DNA from: Pseudomonadales bacterium
GTDB taxonomy: Bacteria > Pseudomonadota > Gammaproteobacteria > Pseudomonadales > Azotimanducaceae
NCBI GenBank assembly: GCA_017642855.1
Contig: JAEPOO010000001.1
Span: 1,961,469-2,025,468 of the forward strand
DNA length: 64,000 bases
Direction: 5' to 3'
The position numbers and the translations under genes were made by a program. The notes beneath the pieces were generated by a model. That model had not been told where the DNA came from and did not search any database. It saw nothing but the letters and a program-made list of their open reading frames with translations. Below are positions 35,091 through 44,549 of this stretch, piece by piece (position 1 is the stretch's first letter; every line of letters begins with the position of its first letter).

Positions 35091-37105
35091 TGGATATCTC
35101 TATCCACTAAGGTTGCCTGTGGTGACCAATTCAAGGCTTGTTCAGCTTTGCTCGTATCGAATTTCGTCCAGTTAGTTGAAGCCTTAAATCGGTAGAATAA
35201 GTTCATCTCCTTCTTAAACCAGAAGTTCAACAACGGGTCAGCAACTTTCGCCAAAGTCAGTAGAATCCATCGAGGAACATATACGACTTTAAGATCAGCC
35301 GACTCTTCATTGCTTTCGATTAGCTTTCGGACTGTTGGTGCATCTGCATCGACAATGTTGAATATCGCCCACTCTTTCGACTCGAGACTCTTCACGATGG
35401 CATCAACCAGACTACTAACATGAACCAGCGGAACTTGACGGCGTCCAGACCCAAATACGATTAGCCAATTTCCTGCTCTTAGAGCCAACTGGCTAACCAT
35501 CTCCCTACCGAAACCATACACAAGGCCAGGCCTCAACACTGTGACCCTAGTCGCGCCACTAGAAACCGCTCGGACTACAAGTTCCTCGGCCTTTGACTTT
35601 CCGTAGGTATAGGGACCACGCTTTTCTGGATTTGATTCACGGGCATAGGTTTCATCAATAGCGGTGCCACGCGGGTACCGCGTTTGGTCGAGTACACTAA
35701 TCGAACTCATATAAACTAGTTGTCTGCAACCCGCTTGCTCTACCGCCTCTAGAAGGTTCGCAGTACCAACTACCGTATCGTTGATGTGCGTACGGATATC
35801 ACCGTTACTCGCTGCAGCTAGGTGAATGATACTGTCTGTATTTTTGCAGAACTCACGAATTAGCTGTCTGTTGATCAGATCTCCCTCAACAATCTGTATA
35901 TTGCTGTTGGTCGTCCAATCGGTGTCAACCGCCTGACGGTCTCGAACCAGTATCCTCACTGAGTAACCCAACTCGACTAGCGTATCCACCAGGAATCGTC
36001 CGATATATCCAGCCGCACCCGTCACCGCAACTTCCACACGAGTGGTCGGCAGCTCTACTGGCAATCTATCCTGATGCTGAGGTAACTTTAGTAGACTGCT
36101 TTGTATTCGAACAACTTCGCAGGCGCCTTCCAAAGATACCGGCTCCAATGTTTCCGAGCCACACATGTATCGATGGCTCCTTTCGATCAGACAATGAAGC
36201 GAGTTGTAAGAATCGTTTCTCCCCGCAAAAAAGAGCGCTAGATTCACGGTCTGCGATACCAACAAATCAAAAGCCGTGCTTATTGACTGCGATAAGGAAC
36301 CTAAAACCCCTGGCAACCGAGATTCGGATTCAACAGACAGAGAGTTGGTCGTGAAATTAATACGAACCAGCGCATGTTCAAACCTGAGTAACAGTTCATT
36401 TGAAACAAAATCCGTGTTCAGAAAGTAGTCGATACTCACTGCTGGGCCGCTCTCTGAAAGCCTAATAGAAAATTGACTGTTTTCTTTGAGAGCGTCTATG
36501 ACTGTAGCGCGACGACAATCCAATCCCGGGATCAAATCAAGCAACAAGCTCAATGGGTGAGGAAGTAGGTCGTAGACGATTGAGCCCGGAAGTTCCGACA
36601 TCCACCGGGGAAGCCCTTGTTCCGACGCCGCAACAAAGTTATACGACTCTATGGCATTTATAGAAACCAATGCGCCAAGTCGACCCGTTTCCATAATCTC
36701 TTTCAAGCGGACGTATGGCCGTGCAAGCAATCGCATGTGCCCCACCACAATACGTCGTTCGTTTTGTTCCGATGAGCGCACTAGTTCCCGTGCATGATCA
36801 TAGGACAAGACAAAAGGTTTTTCGATGAACACATGTGAACCAGACTGCAAACACTCTAGTGCAATCTGATAATGAGATGAAGGTGCAGTACAAACATGAA
36901 CCACATCAGGCTGAAATTGGTGAAGCATCTCGTCCAACGACAGGTAGCGATGGGTAATTCCGGCCTGATCGCAGAAATAGGCCAGCTGGTATTCGTTAGC
37001 ATCACAAACAGCAATATCTGAAATCATGTAGTGCTTAATCAGATATCTCAAATGCACAGATGCAATGTTCCCAGCACCTACTATCGCTATTCTGCCTATT
37101 GCCAT
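35087..37105 (-). CDS. fused Gfo/Idh/MocA oxidoreductase and SDR epimerase/dehydratase
   Basis: A 672-residue two-enzyme fusion. Residues 1-350 form a Gfo/Idh/MocA oxidoreductase: IAIVGAGNIASVHLRYLI at the N terminus and HVFIEKPFVLSYDHA with the typical Glu-Lys-Pro near residue 95. From about residue 357 a second Rossmann protein begins (VAVTGAAGYIGRFLVDTL), with catalytic Tyr-Lys in YTYGKSKAEELV near 500. Both halves look complete. The fusion suggests two consecutive steps on one nucleotide sugar, or channelling. Neither substrate is evident. Confidence 0.87.
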   Translation of the reverse strand: MAIGRIAIVGAGNIASVHLRYLIKHYMISDIAVCDANEYQLAYFCDQAGITHRYLSLDEMLHQFQPDVVHVCTAPSSHYQIALECLQSGSHVFIEKPFVLSYDHARELVRSSEQNERRIVVGHMRLLARPYVRLKEIMETGRLGALVSINAIESYNFVAASEQGLPRWMSELPGSIVYDLLPHPLSLLLDLIPGLDCRRATVIDALKENSQFSIRLSESGPAVSIDYFLNTDFVSNELLLRFEHALVRINFTTNSLSVESESRLPGVLGSLSQSISTAFDLLVSQTVNLALFFAGRNDSYNSLHCLIERSHRYMCGSETLEPVSLEGACEVVRIQSSLLKLPQHQDRLPVELPTTRVEVAVTGAAGYIGRFLVDTLVELGYSVRILVRDRQAVDTDWTTNSNIQIVEGDLINRQLIREFCKNTDSIIHLAAASNGDIRTHINDTVVGTANLLEAVEQAGCRQLVYMSSISVLDQTRYPRGTAIDETYARESNPEKRGPYTYGKSKAEELVVRAVSSGATRVTVLRPGLVYGFGREMVSQLALRAGNWLIVFGSGRRQVPLVHVSSLVDAIVKSLESKEWAIFNIVDADAPTVRKLIESNEESADLKVVYVPRWILLTLAKVADPLLNFWFKKEMNLFYRFKASTNWTKFDTSKAEQALNWSPQATLVDRDIQ

Positions 37106-37114
37106 TAAACCTAT

Positions 37115-38287
37115 CTATCCATGCAGAAACTGCAAGACACGCTCTCTTTGAGTCTCAAGCGAATACTCTGCGAAACCACGCATCGCTTCTGCCGATATCT
37201 TGGCTCTGAGAGCACTATCTTCCACTATTCGTGAAATCGCCTCGGATAAACAATCAACAGACTCTGGAGGTACCACAAGCGCATTGCTCTCGTGAATGGC
37301 AATGTAAGGTATGCCTCCGACACCAGTACAAACGATGGGAAGACCGAAGCACATTCCCTCAATTAGCACCTTAGGCACCCCTTCAGTTCTAGAGGGCAAA
37401 ACTAGCATGTCTGCGGTATTGTAGTGCGTCATCAAATTTACGCCATTCAAATTACCCGCAAACGAGACACAGTCATTAACCTTTAGTTGAGCCGCCAGCA
37501 GTTCTAGCCTCGCTTTTTCCGGCCCTTCCCCAACAATAACTAGAGAATATCGCTGCCGCTCGACATTGAGATCTGACAGGCACTCGATTAACAGATCAAC
37601 GCCCTTTTCCCTCGAAAGCCGCCCAACATAGAGAAGAGATACGCTATCGATATCGATATCGAGATTACGATTACCTTGTTGCTGAGTTTTCCGTCGAATC
37701 GTTGAGACAACGATATCCTGAACCTTGTTCGAAACCCGTCTATATTTCTGTTCAAGAGCTTTCCCAACGACGAGTATTGCACGTCCTCTCAGAATAAGTT
37801 CTGCGAGCCTGTTTTGCAGTCGTGCCAAACCCGTGAACAAAAGCTTACGCAACCCAGAGTATTCGTGGCTCACCGTCTTGAGATGATCACCCCGAACATA
37901 CGCAAACGAGGAAATATCGTAACGATCGGCCTGTTTCAAAAACATCAATCCATAGAGATTTGGGATAACAGCACCTAGTCCATCCCAGTGATCGCGGTTT
38001 TGTAGAACTAGCCTTTTCAGAAACCTGAACGTCGTAATCAAACCCAGCAAGGAAGAAACGGGTCCTTCGCCGCTTATCGGAATGCCAACGATATGGACAT
38101 TCTCCGCTAGTTCCACCCGATGCAATCCCTGTACCCCGGCTTTCTCCACCAACGGCACACAAAGCCACAACTCGGATACACCGGGGTGCTCCGTAAAGGT
38201 CGCCCAAAACTCATAGTACCGCTCATCTGCCGTGTAGCAGTGGCCATCAAAGTAAAAACGAATGTTCAGGAAAATGGCGATTCGCAT
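37115..38287 (-). CDS. family 4 glycosyltransferase
   Basis: A 390-residue GT-B enzyme. Donor-domain motifs are SLLYVGRLSREKGVDLLIEC, LVIVGEGPEKARLE and LPSRTEGVPKVLIEGMCFGL with the conserved E-x7-E. Start 38287 (MRIAIFLN) is preferred over the longer frame because the family begins with this first strand and AAAGG lies about ten bases upstream. It adds a sugar from a nucleotide donor to the growing repeat unit. Confidence 0.9.
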   Translation of the reverse strand: MRIAIFLNIRFYFDGHCYTADERYYEFWATFTEHPGVSELWLCVPLVEKAGVQGLHRVELAENVHIVGIPISGEGPVSSLLGLITTFRFLKRLVLQNRDHWDGLGAVIPNLYGLMFLKQADRYDISSFAYVRGDHLKTVSHEYSGLRKLLFTGLARLQNRLAELILRGRAILVVGKALEQKYRRVSNKVQDIVVSTIRRKTQQQGNRNLDIDIDSVSLLYVGRLSREKGVDLLIECLSDLNVERQRYSLVIVGEGPEKARLELLAAQLKVNDCVSFAGNLNGVNLMTHYNTADMLVLPSRTEGVPKVLIEGMCFGLPIVCTGVGGIPYIAIHESNALVVPPESVDCLSEAISRIVEDSALRAKISAEAMRGFAEYSLETQRERVLQFLHG

Positions 38288-38309
38288 AGACAGTGAACCT
38301 TTCTTCAGG

Positions 38310-39206
38310 TCACGAGCGTCTTGCGTGGGCGACAAGATAGTCGCCTCGACCGGACTGCGCCATCTGCTGACGCCACAGTGCATCCAGACTCTCCGTAATA
38401 CCAGGGAACGAATCGTCGCCTCGGGGTTTGGAATCCCTCAACCAGTGCATGAAATTCGATAGTCCGAACCGCTGATAGCACTCCACTCTCACATCTTCAA
38501 AACCGACTTTTTTGAGTAGATTGGCGAGCGCTGTACTTGAGAAGTACCAGAGATGTACTTGTCGATAATAAAATTCCGCATACACATCCCCCAGTGCGGT
38601 CAACAATAGATCATCTAGGTTCGGCGTACTCAAAACCAATCTGCCACCCGGCTTAATTATTCCAATAGTCTCCTCAAGCAATTTTAGTGGGTCTTCAACG
38701 TGTTCGATCACGCTAAACATGGTGACGATATCCGCTTGGTCCTGCATTGCAGGTAAAGCATCAGCTACGTACGCAAACGCCTCGTGACCTCTTCTATGCA
38801 GTGACTCGCGGTAAATCTCATCGGGCTCTATCGCAATAGTGCGATCAACATAACCGTTCGTCAGATCGAGAAACGAACCAGCCCCGCACCCAACATCACA
38901 AAGCACGCTACCTCTTAGTTCCTGAGTACCTACAAAAGCAAGATTCTTTAACTGTTCTCCATCATGCTGCCGAAAAAAGTCTGCATCAGAATCGCCACCA
39001 TCATAATCTTGCCGATAGGCATGCGACTCATAATATGAATCTATAGAACCGAAAGGCGGTAGAAAAACACCGCCACACTTATCACATTCAAAGATTTGGC
39101 GGGCTTTGTCAGTCACTCTTCCAAACTTCCCAATTCTAACCCGGCCAGAATATCGAATCGTCAAACTCTGGCTTCCACAAATCCGGCAGCAATCACTCGT
39201 CGTCAT
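38310..39206 (-). CDS. zinc-ribbon class I methyltransferase
   Basis: A 298-residue methyltransferase with N-terminal Cys pairs (CCRICG at 6-11, CDKCGG near 40-45) and a SAM loop VLCDVGCGAGSFLDL, followed by ADIVTMFSVIEHV and GGRLVLSTPNLD. It resembles the protein encoded at 32535 in layout. The first 14 bases overlap the end of the NeuC-like gene. It may methylate the nonulosonic acid or another sugar; this is inference. Confidence 0.85.
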   Translation of the reverse strand: MTTSDCCRICGSQSLTIRYSGRVRIGKFGRVTDKARQIFECDKCGGVFLPPFGSIDSYYESHAYRQDYDGGDSDADFFRQHDGEQLKNLAFVGTQELRGSVLCDVGCGAGSFLDLTNGYVDRTIAIEPDEIYRESLHRRGHEAFAYVADALPAMQDQADIVTMFSVIEHVEDPLKLLEETIGIIKPGGRLVLSTPNLDDLLLTALGDVYAEFYYRQVHLWYFSSTALANLLKKVGFEDVRVECYQRFGLSNFMHWLRDSKPRGDDSFPGITESLDALWRQQMAQSGRGDYLVAHARRS

Positions 39207-40356
39207 ACGCTAGTCTCTTCTGGGCGTACGCTTTTAGCCCCGCTATATTCCTCGCAATCTGCTTGGATACTCCAGGTCTGCCGTATAACTCACTGGCTGG
39301 GTAATGCCCATGGGAAATCTGCTTCCGAATGCCAGAAACGATATCAGCGCTTTTAGCTTCTACCTGAATCACAGCATCAGAACGTTCACGTCCATTTTGC
39401 CTGTCCCCAACTAAAATCACCGGCGTCCCCAGAAATGAAGCATCACGAATGAAACTGGATGAATTACCAACTGCACAGGTAGCTCTTGCCAGCAGTGGAA
39501 TATACTCCTCAGGAGAGAAATTCTTAAACGCCCGCAATGGAAAACCATCATCGGACTCACGAAATCGACGAATCGCCTGGGACACACCATCAGAACCTGC
39601 GTCAATATTCGGCCAAATCAGGATGGTGGGCATTCCTAACTCTGAAAGTGCTTGCAACACCTCTTCCATCTGATGCTCAGCGCTTTGATAGTCCGTGGTA
39701 ACCGGATGAAAAAGGCAAAGGAGAAAAGGTTCCTCCAAATCTATCTGGACTCCTACCCCGGCTTTTGAAACCGTGTTCGCAGGTAATTCCAACTTTGACA
39801 CTTCGTGGACAACATCAGCACTGGGGCATCCCAGTGGAAAGACAGTGTCATCCCGCTCGCCCATGGCAACGACATAACGACCCGCACGCTTAGTTGAGGG
39901 GAAATGGTAGTGCGCTAGTTTGGTAATCGCGTGTCGCGTGGATTCATCTATAGACCCTGTTACCTCGCCACCCTGAATATGTACGAGGCAAAAATTCTGA
40001 AACACTGCTGAAATAGCAACACCCAGAGCTTCATATCGGTCGCCAATGACTACAACCAGATCTGGAGCAAGCCGCTGCAACGCGCTGGATAGTTCAACAA
40101 TAGCCAGTCCCATAGACTTGGCCATGGTAATTGGAACAGAGCCTTCCAGTTCCATGTAGATCTCTTCGGCCACAGTGAATCCATCGGATCGAACAACATC
40201 AACCGCTCGACCAAACCGATCTAACAACATGGTTCCTGTACAAATGATCTGGAGGTTCACTTCCGGGATCGTATTGAGCTCATGCATAAGTGGGCGCATA
40301 CGTCCGTAGTTCGCCCTGTCCACAAGGACAACCGTTATGTTCTTCCTGTTACTCAC
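39193..40356 (-). CDS. hydrolysing UDP-GlcNAc 2-epimerase (NeuC/LegG-like)
   Basis: A 387-residue epimerase of the hydrolysing type. Seen: ITVVLVDRANYGRMRPLMHE, VVVIGDRYEALGVAISA, VHIQGGEVTGSIDESTRHAI and a late GNSSSFIRDASFLGTPVILVGDR. The GGE-x-GSIDE motif is characteristic of NeuC/LegG/NeuC-like enzymes, which release ManNAc or a 2,4-diacetamido sugar for condensation by NeuB-type synthases. It is followed by NeuA- and NeuB-like genes. Whether the product is sialic or legionaminic-type cannot be decided from sequence. Confidence 0.9.
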   Translation of the reverse strand: MSNRKNITVVLVDRANYGRMRPLMHELNTIPEVNLQIICTGTMLLDRFGRAVDVVRSDGFTVAEEIYMELEGSVPITMAKSMGLAIVELSSALQRLAPDLVVVIGDRYEALGVAISAVFQNFCLVHIQGGEVTGSIDESTRHAITKLAHYHFPSTKRAGRYVVAMGERDDTVFPLGCPSADVVHEVSKLELPANTVSKAGVGVQIDLEEPFLLCLFHPVTTDYQSAEHQMEEVLQALSELGMPTILIWPNIDAGSDGVSQAIRRFRESDDGFPLRAFKNFSPEEYIPLLARATCAVGNSSSFIRDASFLGTPVILVGDRQNGRERSDAVIQVEAKSADIVSGIRKQISHGHYPASELYGRPGVSKQIARNIAGLKAYAQKRLAYDDE

Positions 40357-40360
40357 TGGA

Positions 40361-41068
40361 CTACCTTTCTTCCGACTCTGCCAAAAAACTTGCCCACATT
40401 AGGTCAATGGGATCATCTATGTTGGCGTAAGGGCGATCCGTCAAGTGAAATGTCGTTGATTCCAAAAAAATACCACGTTTTTCAAGCAGCGCTTCCCGCA
40501 TGATTCCGTAGCAGAAACCATTCTGCAGATAGGTAGTATCGAGTTCCTGACGCGAAACCACACTGGACTGATCCAGGTATCGACGAAGCACGCCCGATTC
40601 AATACACAACGACTTTCTCGGATGATGCTTGGTTGATGCAGGACTGATAGTGACCACCGATGCAGCTTCTTCTTCGAACATCCTGTCTACAGCAAATTCG
40701 ATATCCCCTGCTGTGCGTAGAGGCGAGGTCGGTTCAATAAGGATGACAGCTGCATACTCTTTATCGAAGGTTTCTTCGGCCCTGAGGAGCTCAAATTCCA
40801 TCACATCAAGGACATTCGCAGTGTCATCACTGAGATTCGCCGGCCTGAGTCCAAGACACTGTAAACCATAACGGAGACCCTCGTCTGCGTAATCCTGAGA
40901 ATCAGTGGAAATGATTTTCTCATCAATCCACGAAAGCTCAGAAATACACTCTCCAGCTAGACCGATCAGAGAGACGCCACCCACCTGCGCCAAATTTTTA
41001 TCTGGGATTCCTTTGCTCCCCGAACGAGCGGGTACGATGGCTAGAATTGAAGCGTCGGTTTTCATCAA
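40361..41068 (-). CDS. CMP-nonulosonate cytidylyltransferase (NeuA-like)
   Basis: A 235-residue cytidylyltransferase. The N terminus AIVPARSGSKGIPDKNLAQV is the signature of NeuA/PseF/LegF enzymes; ILIEPTSPLRTAGDIEFAVD and the late PYANIDDPIDLMWA also fit. It activates a 2-keto sugar acid with CTP. It sits four bases after NeuC and upstream genes are spaced by zero to eight bases, so the block from 39193 to 46639 is probably one operon. Confidence 0.92.
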   Translation of the reverse strand: MMKTDASILAIVPARSGSKGIPDKNLAQVGGVSLIGLAGECISELSWIDEKIISTDSQDYADEGLRYGLQCLGLRPANLSDDTANVLDVMEFELLRAEETFDKEYAAVILIEPTSPLRTAGDIEFAVDRMFEEEAASVVTISPASTKHHPRKSLCIESGVLRRYLDQSSVVSRQELDTTYLQNGFCYGIMREALLEKRGIFLESTTFHLTDRPYANIDDPIDLMWASFLAESEER

Positions 41069-42058
41069 CTACAAATCCAATCGAATCCCGGACTGACTGC
41101 TCTCTCTAATTCTTTCTATTAGGTGTAGTACGGTCAATCCGTCCTTTAAAGTACAACCCGGCTCACAATCACCCGCCATCACCTGAAGAAACTCCTCTGC
41201 CAGATTGACGAACATTTCATTTCTTTCTGCCTCGATCTGATGGGCATCCCAATCACCATCCATTGCGTTACTTTGCTGTATCACATTAGTTTGGGCGTCC
41301 CAGGTCAATGTTCCATCACTACCGACCACAGTGATTCGTTTTTGGTGTGGTCTCCCGTACAGATCCAAATGTACGGTGACCATCTTCCCATCTTCATATT
41401 CAAACACCAGGTCAACGTTGTCATCAGTTGAGATATTCAAATCACTGATTTTGGCCACTTTCCCAAAAACAGATTTGGGCATCCCAAAGAACCAAAGCAT
41501 AAGATCGAGAAAGTGGCTCTCGTCTAATAATGCTCCGCCACCAAGTTCACGGTGAGCCATAAAAAAGTCCGTATACTTTTCCCAGGGATGCCAATCCTCG
41601 AGGTGTGCGCTCATCGTAAAGTTGCATGAATAGATCGTTCCAACTGCCTCTTGTTCAAGCCGACGTCGAAACTCAATTACGGGCGTGAACCAACGATAGG
41701 TATAGCCCAACAACAGTTTGACTTGTGATTGCTCCAGCTTGGCCAAGAAGCTCTCTGCCTCAGCAAGAGTAGGACTCACAGGTTTCTCCAGAAGAATATG
41801 CTTACCTTGTTCCAAAAGCAGAGCGCACTGTTCTATATGAAACGATGGTGGGGAAGCAATGACCGCGCCATCGACTTTGCTCCAATCAACATCTGTCAGG
41901 AACGAATATGAGTCTTGCAAATTAACAATGCCCGCAGCCTCATGAAGTCTGTCTTCCCTGGGATCAAAAGCACTAACTACGCAACCTAGGTCATCAAAGT
42001 TCTTCAAGTGACGCTTTCCCACTGATCCCGCCCCAAGAACCAAAACAGACTTATGCAC
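41069..42058 (-). CDS. Gfo/Idh/MocA family oxidoreductase
   Basis: A 329-residue oxidoreductase. It begins LVLGAGSVGKRHLKNFDDLG and has GKHILLEKPVSPTLAEAE (conserved Glu-Lys-Pro) near residues 88-105, then GGGALLDESHFLDLMLW. Similar proteins occur in sialic and legionaminic acid clusters, where they oxidise or reduce the sugar or its precursor. It is placed between NeuA and a TPP enzyme, so it probably modifies the nonulosonic acid precursor. Substrate unknown. Confidence 0.88.
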   Translation of the reverse strand: MHKSVLVLGAGSVGKRHLKNFDDLGCVVSAFDPREDRLHEAAGIVNLQDSYSFLTDVDWSKVDGAVIASPPSFHIEQCALLLEQGKHILLEKPVSPTLAEAESFLAKLEQSQVKLLLGYTYRWFTPVIEFRRRLEQEAVGTIYSCNFTMSAHLEDWHPWEKYTDFFMAHRELGGGALLDESHFLDLMLWFFGMPKSVFGKVAKISDLNISTDDNVDLVFEYEDGKMVTVHLDLYGRPHQKRITVVGSDGTLTWDAQTNVIQQSNAMDGDWDAHQIEAERNEMFVNLAEEFLQVMAGDCEPGCTLKDGLTVLHLIERIRESSQSGIRLDL

Positions 42059-42064
42059 TTGTCA

Positions 42065-43612
42065 TCACCTCAGCTTCCTGGCTTGTCGAGAATATTCCTC
42101 AGCTTCAAACAGACACTCTATGAATAATGGTTTTCCTGCTGACTTCCACTCGATCACCCTCGCCATCAGCTCCTCAGGTGAGTCTGCACTATAGGAACTC
42201 ACACCCATCGATTGGAAGCGCTCGACCCATGTTTCGCGTGTATCCAGCAAGTAATTGCGATCTGGATCGACAAATGCGGATACGCTACCCAGCTTCTTAT
42301 CAGAAAACATTACAAACAGTACGTTTAATTGTTGCCGCACCGCCAAATTGACATCGGCAAAGAACGGACTAACCCCACCATCACCAAAAACACAGATGAC
42401 CGGCGTATCGAAACCGATTGAGTATCCAATCGCAGTGGGTATCGAAGTACCCATGTAGCGGCCTACACTACTACCAAGAAAACCCTGTGCACCGCCCGAC
42501 TTCCAGATCGTTTCTCCTATTGTGCAGTGAAACCCAGTGTCCAGAACCAGGGTTGTCTCTAAGGGCGCCTGTTCCTGTAGGGTCTGCATAGCTACCAATC
42601 CATTCCATCGCGATTCGTCTATAAGGGCTTCGATTGCAGTATTTCTACGTTCAATCAGTTCCTGGCCCCATGTTTTGTTCGCCAATATTCGAAAGATGTC
42701 TCCGCATAGGAGATTCAGTTCTTCTCGGATCAAGGTGTATTCAACATTGAGCCCATGGAACCAGTTTCCATTGGTTACATCCATACAAATCAGAGGCACA
42801 CCCATATCCCTGACCCGTGTCAGTTCATAGTTCCGTAATCCAACCCCTATGATCAGGTCAGCGTGCTGCAAGACAAGGTTTTCTGGGGAAAACTCACCCA
42901 TCTCACCGGTAACAATCCCAGCAAAAAAGGAAGATGTCTCATCCATTACGCCTTTTCCAGAAGCTGTGGTACAAAAAGGAATATTGACCACATCGAGTAC
43001 CGCTTTTAGCCCCCGTCGATTCGACATGGAGCCGACAATCATCAGTGGTCGTTTTGAACGGGAGATTTTGTTGAGAAAAACATCCGCCTCGCCCTCACAA
43101 ACTAAGGGCAGGTGTTCCACCGTGGCTTTTTGTGTATATCCAAGATCCACGTGGATGGGGCCCGGTCTTTCTTGTCTTGCTTCTCTAAACGCAGCCTGTA
43201 ATGCATCTGTATCAGGAGCCAAGTGCGCCTTCACAAACTGTTGCAACATCTCTGTATGGTCGAATCGCTTATGCACGAGGTCTGCTGAAGCAGTTTCGCT
43301 GTAGCTTTCACTAATGCTGAGGGCAGGCCGGCTCTCAAAATAGTTCGAAACGATTCCGGCTACCATATTCGCCAAGCCTGGTCCCTTGATAGACACTGAC
43401 GCCCCGCGAGTTACGCCATCATTACAGAGGGCCCCTGCCATTAATGCCGCAGACGCCTCGTGTTGAACTGTATAACAGGAAGCGCCCGCATCAATCAAAG
43501 CGGAAAGCAGTGTAAAGGACGCACCACTACCTGGAACCGCGAAGACGCTGGACACACCCTCGTCCACCATCTTCTCAGCCAGACTATCAAAGCTTTGTTT
43601 ATTGTTAGCCAA
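42065..43612 (-). CDS. thiamine-pyrophosphate enzyme of the acetolactate synthase family
   Basis: A 515-residue TPP enzyme. The catalytic Glu lies in VQHEASAALMAGA (E52 from this start), the central domain in LMIVGSMSNRRGL, and the TPP-binding motif in CVFGDGGVSPFFADVNLAV followed by LFVMFSDKK. The frame is open 22 codons further upstream into the next gene; TTG 43612, which overlaps that gene's stop, gives the family-like N terminus, but ATG 43570 is possible. Reactions in this family include decarboxylation or carboligation of 2-keto acids. Its setting among NeuB, a 2-hydroxyacid dehydrogenase and Gfo/Idh is unusual. Confidence 0.82.
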   Translation of the reverse strand: MANNKQSFDSLAEKMVDEGVSSVFAVPGSGASFTLLSALIDAGASCYTVQHEASAALMAGALCNDGVTRGASVSIKGPGLANMVAGIVSNYFESRPALSISESYSETASADLVHKRFDHTEMLQQFVKAHLAPDTDALQAAFREARQERPGPIHVDLGYTQKATVEHLPLVCEGEADVFLNKISRSKRPLMIVGSMSNRRGLKAVLDVVNIPFCTTASGKGVMDETSSFFAGIVTGEMGEFSPENLVLQHADLIIGVGLRNYELTRVRDMGVPLICMDVTNGNWFHGLNVEYTLIREELNLLCGDIFRILANKTWGQELIERRNTAIEALIDESRWNGLVAMQTLQEQAPLETTLVLDTGFHCTIGETIWKSGGAQGFLGSSVGRYMGTSIPTAIGYSIGFDTPVICVFGDGGVSPFFADVNLAVRQQLNVLFVMFSDKKLGSVSAFVDPDRNYLLDTRETWVERFQSMGVSSYSADSPEELMARVIEWKSAGKPLFIECLFEAEEYSRQARKLR

Positions 43613-44549
43613 AATGATTGATGATTCTTTCTGCCGAGAAAGAAACAACCTCGCGAACTGCGTCGGGTGAAAAGCCACCGATGTGCGGAGTAATGATTAC
43701 ATTGTCATGAGTTTCTGAATATCGCCAAAGTGGGCTGTCTTCCGGATTCGGTTCATTCCAAATGACATCGGAACCCACGGCAGCAAGCACTCCAGATTCC
43801 AGAGCTGCGACGACGTCATGCTCCTCTAATATTTCACCTCTGGAAGTGTTGACCAACACGCATCCCTTCTTGAAGTGACTAAGCAATCGGTTATCCACCA
43901 ACCTCTCAGTCTCATTACTCAGATGCACATGAATGCTCACAAAATCGACGCCTGATACCAGTTCTTCCAGTGTTTGAGCCTTTCTGGCTGAAGGTTCTTC
44001 AACGAAGGGGTCGAAAAAGCTGAAATCCATTTCAAAGGCTTCAGCATATCGGGACATCCACTGCCCTAGCCGGCCAAATCCTATCAAACCAAGTTTCTTG
44101 TTGCGTAGCATAATCCCTGGATAGTCGACCCGATTCCAGTTCCTCTGCTGAACCCCAGAAAAAGCACCCCGCAAATTTCTAGCTGCCGACATTAGTAACG
44201 CCCAAGACAATTCTGCCGCTGGCGTCAGTCCATTTAGTACCTGTGATTCGCCCTTTAGTGTGAGGAGCTTGCAGCCATGTTTTTCAAGAGCATTCTTATC
44301 GACATGGCTACTCCCTGTGGATGCGGCAACAATCAGCTCGAGATTAGACGCTGCTTCAAACATCTCATCACCCAAAGGCACTTTCATCGAGGCATCAAGT
44401 AACGCATCAGCTTCTTGCAGCATCTCTTTTAATTGCTGTGCATCGCCATCATGATGCTCCAGTTGATAACCTTTATCGGTCAAGCGACCCAAAGCATCCA
44501 ATGCGAACTCCGGCCCGGTGTATACGACCTTTGGGCGATCCCTACTCAC
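43605..44549 (-). CDS. D-2-hydroxyacid dehydrogenase family protein
   Basis: A 314-residue NAD-dependent dehydrogenase. The cofactor loop is LGLIGFGRLGQWMSRYAEAF near residues 152-171; the catalytic Arg is in VLVNTSRGEILEE near 236 and the His in ITPHIGGFSPDA near 291. The family includes phosphoglycerate and glyoxylate/hydroxypyruvate reductases. It overlaps NeuB by eight bases upstream and the TPP gene downstream. Together with the TPP enzyme it may handle a 2-keto acid related to the sugar acid; this is inference. Confidence 0.9.
   Translation of the reverse strand: MSRDRPKVVYTGPEFALDALGRLTDKGYQLEHHDGDAQQLKEMLQEADALLDASMKVPLGDEMFEAASNLELIVAASTGSSHVDKNALEKHGCKLLTLKGESQVLNGLTPAAELSWALLMSAARNLRGAFSGVQQRNWNRVDYPGIMLRNKKLGLIGFGRLGQWMSRYAEAFEMDFSFFDPFVEEPSARKAQTLEELVSGVDFVSIHVHLSNETERLVDNRLLSHFKKGCVLVNTSRGEILEEHDVVAALESGVLAAVGSDVIWNEPNPEDSPLWRYSETHDNVIITPHIGGFSPDAVREVVSFSAERIINHFG

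Noticed and set aside
42065..43612. TPP enzyme as a sulfopyruvate or sulfoacetaldehyde enzyme linked to the sulfur genes
   Set aside because: Only general acetolactate-synthase-family motifs are visible; nothing in the sequence shows sulfonate specificity.
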